From contig NZ_MOAL01000006.1 of the NCBI RefSeq assembly GCF_003731765.1, forward strand, positions 626,563 to 690,562: DNA of 64,000 bases, read 5' to 3'. Numbering within the stretch: the first letter of the stretch is position 1; every line of letters begins with the position of its first letter. The stretch comes from Pseudomonas chlororaphis (GTDB lineage: Bacteria > Pseudomonadota > Gammaproteobacteria > Pseudomonadales > Pseudomonadaceae). The notes beneath the pieces were generated by a model that was given only the letters and a program-made list of their open reading frames with translations, made no database searches and had not been told where the DNA came from. This document shows positions 17,410-25,475 of the stretch, one piece after another. Position numbers and translations under genes: made by a program.

Positions 17410-18018
17410 ATGACGACTTTATCTCCCCGCCGCAGTGCCATCCTGACCTTTATCCGTGACCGCATCGCCGATCGCGGCCAGCCTCCGAGCCTGGCCGAAA
17501 TCGCCGAAGCCTTTGGTTTTGCCTCGCGCAGCGTGGCGCGCAAGCATGTGCTGGCGCTGACCGAGGCCGGGTTTATCGAGGTCAACCCGAACCAGGCGCG
17601 GGGCATTCGCCTGCTCAATCAAGAGCCGCGCCCCGAGCTGCTGGACATCCCCGTGCTGGGCCGAGTGGCCGCCGGCGCGCCCATTGGCGTGGATGCCGAG
17701 GTGCATGGCCGCTTGTTGCTGGACCCGGGGATGTTCTCCTTGGCCCCGGATTACCTGCTGCGGGTCCAGGGCGATTCGATGATCGAGGACGGCATCCTCG
17801 ACGGTGACCTGGTGGCCGTTCGCCGCAACCCTGAACCGCGCAACGGGCAGGTCGTCATCGCCCGCCTGGACGGCGAAGTCACCATCAAGCGCTTTCAGCG
17901 CCAGGGCCAGGCCATTCGCCTGCTGCCGCGCAACCCGGCCTATGCGCCGATCGAGGTCACGGTTGATCAGGACCTGGCCATCGAAGGGGTGTTCTGCGGT
18001 CTGGTGAGGCCAGGCTGA
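17401..18018 (+). CDS. lexA2: LexA2, second SOS repressor heading the mutagenesis cassette
   Basis: 205 residues. The N-terminal winged HTH (about 1-65; SLAEIAEAFGFASRSVARKHV) precedes the S24 autocleavage domain. The scissile bond is A91-G92 (VAAGAPIG), the catalytic serine S126 (QGDSM) and the lysine K163 (VTIKRF); all are intact. RecA-stimulated self-cleavage should relieve repression. ATG 17401 has AGGAG with 5-nt spacing; M4 at 17410 is an alternative. The downstream order imuA-imuB-dnaE2 identifies it as the second LexA of this conserved cassette. Genes overlap or nearly overlap, so it is one operon. Confidence 0.92.
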   Translation: MYSMTTLSPRRSAILTFIRDRIADRGQPPSLAEIAEAFGFASRSVARKHVLALTEAGFIEVNPNQARGIRLLNQEPRPELLDIPVLGRVAAGAPIGVDAEVHGRLLLDPGMFSLAPDYLLRVQGDSMIEDGILDGDLVAVRRNPEPRNGQVVIARLDGEVTIKRFQRQGQAIRLLPRNPAYAPIEVTVDQDLAIEGVFCGLVRPG

Positions 18019-18635
18019 TGGGGGCCGTGGTCGCGCTGGATACGCTGTTCAATGCCGGCCGGGTGTGGAAGGGCCGGCCTGCTGCGCCGGCCCCCAGCCC
18101 GCAAGCCACTGGCCACGCGGCCCTGGATGCGGTGCTGCCCACGGGTGGCTGGCCGGAGGCGGCGCTGACGGAAATCCTTATCGCCGCCCAGGGCGTGGGC
18201 GAGTTGCAACTGCTGTGGCCGGCCCTGGCCCGATTGGCGGCGGCGGGGGAGCGAGTGGTGCTGGTGGCGCCGCCTTATGTGCCCTATCCCCAAGCCTGGC
18301 AGAACGCCGGAGTGGATGTGCGCCAGCTGTCGATCATCCAGGCCAGCGAGCGCGACGCCCTGTGGGCCGCCGAGCAATGCCTGCGCTCGGGCAGTTGTGG
18401 TGCGGTGCTGTGCTGGCCGCAGCAGGCCGATGACCGCGCTCTGCGCCGTTTGCAGGTGGCGGCGGAAACCGGCCAGACCCTGGCCTTTGCCTACCGCCCG
18501 CAGGCAGAGGCGGTCAACCCGTCGCCGGCGGCCTTGCGCATTGCCGTGGATGCCCGGCCCGCACAATTGCGTGTACTCAAGTGCCGGGGCGGCCTGGCCC
18601 ATGGCGCGCCCATCGCGTTCAGCCCCGGGCACTGA
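18018..18635 (+). CDS. imuA: ImuA, RecA/SulA-like translesion mutagenesis protein
   Basis: 205 residues; its ATG shares the last base of the lexA2 stop codon (TGATG). The sequence keeps a RecA-like core (ALDAVLPTGGWPEAALTEILI, LLWPALARLAAAGERVVLVAPPYVPYP) but lacks a convincing Walker A motif. The family is also annotated as SulA/ImuA. It works with ImuB and DnaE2 in damage-induced mutagenesis. Identity rests on sequence character and its place in the lexA2-imuA-imuB-dnaE2 operon. Confidence 0.88.
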   Translation: MGAVVALDTLFNAGRVWKGRPAAPAPSPQATGHAALDAVLPTGGWPEAALTEILIAAQGVGELQLLWPALARLAAAGERVVLVAPPYVPYPQAWQNAGVDVRQLSIIQASERDALWAAEQCLRSGSCGAVLCWPQQADDRALRRLQVAAETGQTLAFAYRPQAEAVNPSPAALRIAVDARPAQLRVLKCRGGLAHGAPIAFSPGH

Positions 18636-18642
18636 GGCGGTC

Positions 18643-20055
18643 ATGCGTTGGGTGTGCATTCTATTTCCGCAGTTGGCCCTGGACGCCGCGCTGCGTCAGC
18701 GCGCCGAACCCGAGGCCCCCCTGGCTCTGCTCAGTGGCACCCCACAACGCCGGGTGCTGCAAGCGGTGAATACCGCTGCCCGGGAGCTGGGCCTGCGCCC
18801 CGGCCAGTCGTTGACGGCCGCCCAGGCCCTGGCCAAGGGCTTTGCCTGTGCCGAATACGACCCCGAGGAAATCCAGCGTTGGCAGCAGTTCCTGGCGGCC
18901 TGGGCCTATGGCTTCAGTTCCCAGGTCAGCGTGGCCTACCCGCGCACCCTGGTGCTGGAGATCGAGTCGAGCCTGGGCCTGTTCGGTCCCTGGCCGCAGC
19001 TGGAAGCGCGGCTGCGTCGCGAGCTGACGGAACTGGGCTTTCGCCACCGTATCGTCGCGGCGCCCAATCCATTGGCGGCCCGGGTCCTGGCCAATGCCTA
19101 TGACGGCTTGGCCGTGGCGGATGATGAACAACTGGGCCAGGTCCTGGGTGCCATGCCCATCGAGCGCCTGGGCCTGGCCGCACAAACCGCCGAAGCCTTG
19201 TCGCGCATGGGCGTGCGCAGTTTCGCCCAGGTGCGCGGCTTGCCTCGTTCGAGCCTGGCCCGGCGTTTTGCCCCGACCTTGCTTCAGCACCTGGATCAAC
19301 TCCTGGGCGAGCGCCCATTGGCCTTGGCCTTCTATCAACCACCGGACCGTTTCGACCTGCGCATCGAGCTGAATTTCGATGTTTTGTCGCACCAGGCGCT
19401 GCTGTTCCCCTTGCGCCGCTTGACGGCGGACCTGGCGGCTTTTCTCTGCGGTCGCGACAGCGGGGTGCAGCGTTTCGAGCTGCATCTGGAGCATGCTGAA
19501 TGCGCCGATACTCTGATCCCGGTGGGCCTGCTCAGCGCCGAGCGTGACCCGGCCATGCTCTTTGAACTGGCCCGCGGGCGCCTGGAGCAAATCCAGGTGC
19601 CGGCGCCGGTGCGCAGCCTGCGCCTGCTGGCCGAGGACTTGCCGCGCTTTGTTCCTGAACACCGTCAACTGTTCGATGAGCGCCCCCAGCAATCCTTGCC
19701 CTGGGAGCAACTGCGCGAACGCCTGCGGGCGCGCCTGGGGGATGACGCGGTGCATGGCTTGCGGGCCCTGGCCGACCACCGACCGGAGTGCAGTTGGCAG
19801 GCCACCAGCGACCGTCAACCGGGGCCAGTCCTGCCGGGCCTGCGTCGCCCCGGCTGGTTGCTGCCCGAACCCTTGCCCCTTTCTGACAGCGCCGCACGGA
19901 TTGTCATGGGCCCGGAGCGCATCGAGTCTGGCTGGTGGGACGGCGCCGATGTGCGCCGCGACTATTACCTGGTCGAAACCCAGGGCGGCCAGCAAGGCTG
20001 GGCCTATCGCCCGGTTGGTGGCGGCCCCTTGCTGTTGCAGGGCTGGTTCGCATGA
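18643..20055 (+). CDS. imuB: ImuB, inactive Y-family polymerase-like protein
   Basis: 470 residues from ATG 18643, 7 nt after imuA. The N-terminal segment has the Y-family palm fold, but the usual catalytic acidic residues are not where expected (FPQLALDAALRQ at the first position). It would be a non-catalytic adaptor, as known for ImuB. Helix-hairpin-helix and little-finger regions follow (IERLGLAAQTAEALSRMGVRSFAQVRGL). QQSLPW near residue 350 is a possible clamp-binding motif. It bridges DnaE2, ImuA and the sliding clamp. The stop overlaps the dnaE2 start (ATGA). Confidence 0.9.
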   Translation: MRWVCILFPQLALDAALRQRAEPEAPLALLSGTPQRRVLQAVNTAARELGLRPGQSLTAAQALAKGFACAEYDPEEIQRWQQFLAAWAYGFSSQVSVAYPRTLVLEIESSLGLFGPWPQLEARLRRELTELGFRHRIVAAPNPLAARVLANAYDGLAVADDEQLGQVLGAMPIERLGLAAQTAEALSRMGVRSFAQVRGLPRSSLARRFAPTLLQHLDQLLGERPLALAFYQPPDRFDLRIELNFDVLSHQALLFPLRRLTADLAAFLCGRDSGVQRFELHLEHAECADTLIPVGLLSAERDPAMLFELARGRLEQIQVPAPVRSLRLLAEDLPRFVPEHRQLFDERPQQSLPWEQLRERLRARLGDDAVHGLRALADHRPECSWQATSDRQPGPVLPGLRRPGWLLPEPLPLSDSAARIVMGPERIESGWWDGADVRRDYYLVETQGGQQGWAYRPVGGGPLLLQGWFA

Positions 20056-23000
20056 GCGGCTACGCCGAGTTGCATTGCCTGTCGAACTTCAGTTTCCAGC
20101 GCGGCGCCTCCAGTGCCTTGGAACTCTTCGAGCGGGCCCGGGCTGAGGGTTACCAGGCCCTGGCGATCACCGACGAGTGCACCCTGGCCGGAGCCGTACG
20201 CGCCTGGCAAGCGTCCGAGGCCTGTGGCGTGCAGCTGATTATCGGCAGTGAAATCCAGGTCGAGGACGGCCCGAAACTGGTGCTGCTGGTGGAGAGCCTG
20301 GAGGGCTATCAGGCCCTGTGTCGTTTGATCACCCAGGCCCGGCGTCGGGCGCAAAAGGGCCAGTACCGCCTGCTGCGGGACGACCTGCAAATACCCTTGC
20401 CGGGGCTGCTGGCGCTGTGGCTGCCCACGGCGGGGGATGAGCCGCACGCGCAGGAGCATGGCCGTTGGTTGCAGGGGATTTTCCGCGAGCGCCTGTGGCT
20501 GGCCGTGGAGCTGCATTGCGCGCAGGACGATGCCCGGCGCCTGGCGGGGTTGCTGGCCTTGGCCGAGCAACTGGGAATCGCCAGCGTGGCCAGCGGCGAT
20601 GTGCACATGCACAGCCGGGGGCGCCGGGCTTTGCAAGACACCATGACCGCGATCCGTCATCACCTGCCGGTGGCGGAGGCCGGGCAGCGTCTGCACCCTA
20701 ATGGCGAACGCCACCTGCGTAGCGTTGACACCCTGCGGGCCCTGTACCCGGCGGCCTTGTTGCAGGCCTCCCTGGACATTGCCCGGCGTTGCACTTTCAG
20801 CCTCGCTCAATTGCAGTATCAGTACCCCCGGGAGTTGGTGCCCGAGGGCCATGACGCGGCGTCCTGGCTGCGCCACCTGGCGACCCAGGGCTGTGCCTGG
20901 CGCTGGCCCCAGGGCGCACGGGCCGAAGTGCTGACGCAGATCGACAAAGAGCTGGAGATCATCGGCGAGCTGGGCTTCGAGAGTTATTTCCTCACCGTGC
21001 ACGACATCGTGCGCTTCGCCCGCAGCCAGCACATTCTTTGCCAGGGCCGGGGTTCGGCGGCCAACTCGGTGGTGTGCTTCGTGCTGGGCATCACCGAGAT
21101 TGACCCCGATCGCTCGACCTTGCTGTTCGAGCGCTTCCTGTCCCGGGAGCGCAACGAACCGCCGGATATCGATGTGGATTTCGAGCATGAACGCCGGGAG
21201 GAGGTGCTGCAGTACGTGTTCCGTCGTTACGGCCGGGGGCGGGCGGCCTTGACCGCAGTGGTCAGCACTTACCACGGCGCCGGCGCGGTGCGGGACGTGG
21301 CCAAGGCCTTGGGCTTGCCGCCGGACCAGGTCAACGCCCTGGCCGATTGTTGCGGCCACTGGAGCGACACGCCGCCCAGTGCCGAGCGCTTGCAGGAAGC
21401 CGGTTTCGACCCCGACAACCCGCTGCTGCGCCGGGTGCTGGGCTTGACCGGGCAGTTGATCGGCTTTCCCCGGCACCTGTCCCAGCACCCCGGCGGCTTC
21501 GTGATTTCCGAAGAACCCCTGGACAGCCTGGTGCCGGTGGAAAACGCCGCCATGGCCGAGCGCACCATTATCCAGTGGGACAAGGACGACCTGGACCGGG
21601 TCGGCCTGCTCAAGGTGGATATCCTCGCCCTGGGCATGCTCAGCGCCATTCGCCGCTGCTTCGACCTGATCCACGGTTATCGTGGTCAACGCTACAGCCT
21701 CACCAGCATCCCCTCCGAGGACCCGGCCACCTACGAGATGATCAGCCGCGCCGACACCATCGGCGTGTTCCAGATCGAGTCCCGGGCGCAGATGTCCATG
21801 CTGCCGCGGCTCAGGCCCAAGACGTTCTACGACCTGGTGATCGAGGTGGCGATTGTCCGGCCCGGGCCGATCCAGGGCGGCATGGTCCATCCCTATCTGC
21901 GCCGGCGTAAAGGTGAGGAAAAGGTGACCTACCCTTCAGCAGAGTTGGAGGGGGTACTGGAGCGGACTCTGGGCGTGCCGCTGTTCCAGGAGCAGGTGAT
22001 GCAGATCGCCATTGTCGCCGCCAACTACACCCCCGGCGAGGCCGACCAGTTGCGCCGTTCCATGGCGGCCTGGAAACGCCACGGCGGCCTGGAACCCCAT
22101 CGCCTGCGCCTGCGCGATGGCATGCGCAGCAACGGCTACAGCGACGAGTTCGCGGCGCAGATCTTCGAGCAGATCAAGGGGTTTGGCAGCTACGGTTTTC
22201 CCGAATCCCATGCCGCCAGTTTCGCCTTGCTGACCTACGCCAGTTGCTGGCTCAAGTGTCACGAACCGGCGGCCTTTGCCTGTGCCCTGATCAACAGCTG
22301 GCCCATGGGCTTCTACAGTCCGGACCAGATCCTCCAGGATGCGCGGCGGCATCACCTGGAAATCCGCCCGGTGGAGGTGGGCGCCAGTGATTGGGATTGC
22401 AGCCTAGAGCCGATCGCCGGGCAGCAGCCGGCCTTGCGCCTGGGCTTGCGCATGATCAAGGGCTTTCGCGAGGAGGATGGCCGGCGCCTGGAAGCTGCGC
22501 GCCGCGCCGGGGTCTTTGCCGACATCGCCGACCTTGGCCGGCGGGCCCAACTCGACAGCCGGGCCCAGGAACTGCTGGCCGATGCCGGGGCTTTGCGTGC
22601 CTTGGCGGGCAATCGTTATCAGGCGCGCTGGGCGGTGGCCGGGGTGGAAACGCAATTGGGGTTGTTCGCCAGCGTGCCGCGTCAGGAAGAGGCCCCGGTG
22701 AACCTGCCCAGGCCAAGCCGGGGCGAAGACCTGCAAGCCGATTACCTGAGCCTGGGCACCACCCTCGGGCCCCATCCCCTGGCCCTGTTGCGGGCCCAGC
22801 TCAAGGCCCGGCGCTGCCGCAGTTCCCGGGAATTGCTGGAAGTGGCGCACGGGCGCCCGGTCAGCATTGCCGGCTTGGTCACCGGACGCCAGCGCCCGGG
22901 CACCGCCAGCGGCGTGACCTTCGTCACCCTGGAAGACGAGTTCGGCAACGTCAACGTGGTGGTCTGGCGCGACCTGGCCGAGCGTCAGCGCCGCGTGCTG

Positions 23001-23135
23001 GTGGGCGCCCAGTTGCTGCAAGTGGACGGCACCCTGGAAACCGAGGGTGAAGTGCGCCACCTGATTGCCGGGCGACTCCAGGACCTGACCCCACTGTTAA
23101 GCGGGATTACGGTGCATAGCCGGGATTTTCGTTGA
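20052..23135 (+). CDS. dnaE2: DnaE2 error-prone DNA polymerase III alpha subunit
   Basis: 1027 residues from ATG 20052, shorter than DnaE1 (about 1160) and normal for DnaE2. The N-terminal PHP domain begins YAELHCLSNFSFQRGASSALE. The C-family palm has the acidic motif PPDIDVDFEHERREE, with a nearby GRGSAANSVVCF. The finger region contains FPESHAASFALLTYASCWLK, and the C-terminal OB-fold is at about residues 930-1000. It performs damage-induced translesion synthesis with ImuA and ImuB. It is the last gene of the lexA2 operon and is translationally coupled to imuB. Confidence 0.93.
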   Translation: MSGYAELHCLSNFSFQRGASSALELFERARAEGYQALAITDECTLAGAVRAWQASEACGVQLIIGSEIQVEDGPKLVLLVESLEGYQALCRLITQARRRAQKGQYRLLRDDLQIPLPGLLALWLPTAGDEPHAQEHGRWLQGIFRERLWLAVELHCAQDDARRLAGLLALAEQLGIASVASGDVHMHSRGRRALQDTMTAIRHHLPVAEAGQRLHPNGERHLRSVDTLRALYPAALLQASLDIARRCTFSLAQLQYQYPRELVPEGHDAASWLRHLATQGCAWRWPQGARAEVLTQIDKELEIIGELGFESYFLTVHDIVRFARSQHILCQGRGSAANSVVCFVLGITEIDPDRSTLLFERFLSRERNEPPDIDVDFEHERREEVLQYVFRRYGRGRAALTAVVSTYHGAGAVRDVAKALGLPPDQVNALADCCGHWSDTPPSAERLQEAGFDPDNPLLRRVLGLTGQLIGFPRHLSQHPGGFVISEEPLDSLVPVENAAMAERTIIQWDKDDLDRVGLLKVDILALGMLSAIRRCFDLIHGYRGQRYSLTSIPSEDPATYEMISRADTIGVFQIESRAQMSMLPRLRPKTFYDLVIEVAIVRPGPIQGGMVHPYLRRRKGEEKVTYPSAELEGVLERTLGVPLFQEQVMQIAIVAANYTPGEADQLRRSMAAWKRHGGLEPHRLRLRDGMRSNGYSDEFAAQIFEQIKGFGSYGFPESHAASFALLTYASCWLKCHEPAAFACALINSWPMGFYSPDQILQDARRHHLEIRPVEVGASDWDCSLEPIAGQQPALRLGLRMIKGFREEDGRRLEAARRAGVFADIADLGRRAQLDSRAQELLADAGALRALAGNRYQARWAVAGVETQLGLFASVPRQEEAPVNLPRPSRGEDLQADYLSLGTTLGPHPLALLRAQLKARRCRSSRELLEVAHGRPVSIAGLVTGRQRPGTASGVTFVTLEDEFGNVNVVVWRDLAERQRRVLVGAQLLQVDGTLETEGEVRHLIAGRLQDLTPLLSGITVHSRDFR

Positions 23136-23284
23136 GTCGACGGGCTCCAGAGGTAGAGAATGCGCGAGCAGTGCGGCCGGCCCGGTGAAACCATCCGCGC
23201 CGACGGTGCTCAAAGGTTTTGGGTGATCCAGCGCCCTCAGCTTCGAGTGCCCACTCCTTGCCACATTTTTTATCGAGTTCGTCC

Positions 23285-25420
23285 ATGCCGTTCTTATCTG
23301 ATGACTACGGATGCCAAGGCTGGAAAGGCGAGATGGCCGAGCGCATTCGCCGTTTCGACTGGTCCATCACTGACCTCGGGCCGTTGCAGGACTGGAGCTT
23401 GAGCCTGCGCAGCACCGTGCAGTTCATGCTCGGTTCACCCGTGCCTCAGGTGATGCTCTGGGGGCACCTGGGCTACATGATCTACAACGATGCCTACGCG
23501 GTGTTTGCCGGCGGTCGCCACCCCTTCCTTTTGGGTTGCCCGGTGGAGCTTGGATGGCCGGAAGTGGCCGAGTTCAACCGTGACATCGTCGACACCTGCC
23601 TGGCCGGGGGAACCCTGTCCTTTCGCAATAAAGACCTGACACTGCTGCGCAACGGGGTGCCGGAAACGGTCTGGCTGGACCTTTACTACAGCCCGGTGGC
23701 GGACGACAGCCAGGCACCGGCCGGGGTCTTGGCGATTGTTGTGGAGACCACCGAGCATGTGATTTCCGAGCAGCGGCGCCAGGCCGCCGAGCACGCTTAT
23801 CGGGCCGAGAACGAGCGGGTGCAACTGGCTTTGAATGCCGGTGCGCTGCTGGGTTCTTTTGTCTGGGACTTGCAGGCCAATCGGCTGTCGGGCGATGAGC
23901 GTTTTGCCCGCACCTTCGCCTATCCCCTGGAGCAGCCCCTGGATGACTTGCCCATGGCCAATGCCGAGGCGCGCATTCACCCAGACGACGTGCCCAGGGT
24001 GCGCGAACGGGTTGATGAAAGCCTGGCCCGGGGCGTGCCCTACAACGCCGAGTACCGGGTGCGGGGCGCTGACGAGTGCTACCGCTGGGTCATGGCCTGT
24101 GGCCGTTGTGAGTTCGACAGCGCGGGCCAGGCCTTGCGCTTCCCGGGTGTATTGATTGATATCCACGAGCGACGCATCGCCGAAGAAGCCCTGCGGCAGT
24201 TGACCCGTGACCTGGAGCAGCGGGTGCTGGATGAGGTCGATGCGCGCCTGGAGGCAGAAGAACAATTGCGTCAGGCACAGAAGCTGGAAGCCATCGGCGG
24301 CCTGACCGGCGGCGTGGCCCATGACTTCAACAACCTGCTGCAAGTCATCGCCGGCAACCTGCACCTGCTGGCCCGCCACGAACCGGAGAACGCCAATGTG
24401 CAGCGCCGCACCCGTGCGGCCCTGGCGGCCGTCGAGCGCGGTGCCACCCTGTCGGCACAACTGCTTGCCTTTGCCCGGCGCCAGCCGTTGTCGCCGGCGG
24501 TCTACAACCCGCGGCACCTGTATGCCGGGCTCGGGGAACTGTTGCAGCGGGCCCTGGGCGAGACCATTCAGATCGAGGTGCACCTGCCCGACGACCCCTG
24601 GTGCATTCATGTCGACCGTCATCAACTGGAAAACGCCGTGCTCAACCTGGCCATCAATGCCCGGGACGCGATGCAGGGCGAGGGCACCATCGCCATCGCC
24701 GCGCAGAATGTGACGCTGGAGCGGGAGTTCTGCGTGGGCAAGGACATTGGCGCGGGGGATTACCTGCGGCTGTCGGTCAGCGACTGCGGCGGCGGCATGC
24801 CCCCCGAAGTGCTGCGCCAGGCGTTTGAACCATTCTTCACCACCAAGACCGATGGCCAGGGCACCGGGCTGGGCTTGAGCATGGTGTTCGGTTTCGTCAA
24901 ACAGAGCGGCGGCCACATCGAGATGCTCAGCACCCCGGGGCAGGGCACCACGGTGCAGCTGTATTTCCCCCGCAGCCGTGAACAGGCCAGCGCCGAGGAG
25001 GCGCTGCCGATGCCGGATGTGGGCGGCGCCGGCGAGCGAATCCTGGTGGTGGAGGACAATGAGGCGGTACGCAGCGCTGCCGTGGAGTTGTTGCAGCATG
25101 CCGGCTACCAGGTGCTGACCGCGGCCAATGGCGACCAGGCCATGCAGGTGCTGCTGAACGGCGCCCAGGTGGATTTGATCTTTACCGATGTGGTGATGCC
25201 CGGGCTGATCAAGAGCCGCGACCTGGCGTCCTGGGCCAAGACCCAGACGCCGGCGATTGCCGTGCTGTTCACTTCGGGGCATACCCGTGACCTGATATCC
25301 CGTAATCATCAACTCAGCCCCGACACGCACCTGCTGAGCAAACCCTATGGCCCCGACGCGCTGCTGGGAATGGTGCGCGGGGTGTTGGCGTCGGTGGGCA
25401 GTGCGCCGCCGTCTGTGTGA
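23285..25420 (+). CDS. PAS-containing hybrid sensor histidine kinase
   Basis: 711 residues from ATG 23285; ATG 23333 (MAERIRRFDW), which has a better GGAAAGG upstream, is an alternative. Two PAS-type modules (about residues 30-165 and 180-300) lead into a coiled-coil, then the HisKA box GGVAHDFNNLLQVIAGN. The HATPase domain follows (NLAINARDAM; SDCGGGMPPEV; GTGLGLSMVFGFVKQSGG). A C-terminal receiver has EDNE near its start and a phospho-acceptor aspartate in IFTDVVMPG. No transmembrane helix is visible, so it is probably cytoplasmic. No partner regulator is adjacent. Signal unknown. Confidence 0.88.
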   Translation: MPFLSDDYGCQGWKGEMAERIRRFDWSITDLGPLQDWSLSLRSTVQFMLGSPVPQVMLWGHLGYMIYNDAYAVFAGGRHPFLLGCPVELGWPEVAEFNRDIVDTCLAGGTLSFRNKDLTLLRNGVPETVWLDLYYSPVADDSQAPAGVLAIVVETTEHVISEQRRQAAEHAYRAENERVQLALNAGALLGSFVWDLQANRLSGDERFARTFAYPLEQPLDDLPMANAEARIHPDDVPRVRERVDESLARGVPYNAEYRVRGADECYRWVMACGRCEFDSAGQALRFPGVLIDIHERRIAEEALRQLTRDLEQRVLDEVDARLEAEEQLRQAQKLEAIGGLTGGVAHDFNNLLQVIAGNLHLLARHEPENANVQRRTRAALAAVERGATLSAQLLAFARRQPLSPAVYNPRHLYAGLGELLQRALGETIQIEVHLPDDPWCIHVDRHQLENAVLNLAINARDAMQGEGTIAIAAQNVTLEREFCVGKDIGAGDYLRLSVSDCGGGMPPEVLRQAFEPFFTTKTDGQGTGLGLSMVFGFVKQSGGHIEMLSTPGQGTTVQLYFPRSREQASAEEALPMPDVGGAGERILVVEDNEAVRSAAVELLQHAGYQVLTAANGDQAMQVLLNGAQVDLIFTDVVMPGLIKSRDLASWAKTQTPAIAVLFTSGHTRDLISRNHQLSPDTHLLSKPYGPDALLGMVRGVLASVGSAPPSV

Positions 25421-25475
25421 TGATCCGGGGCCCCGGGCCCTGCGCCTTTCCTGATTTTTGCTACAAGGTCGATTC

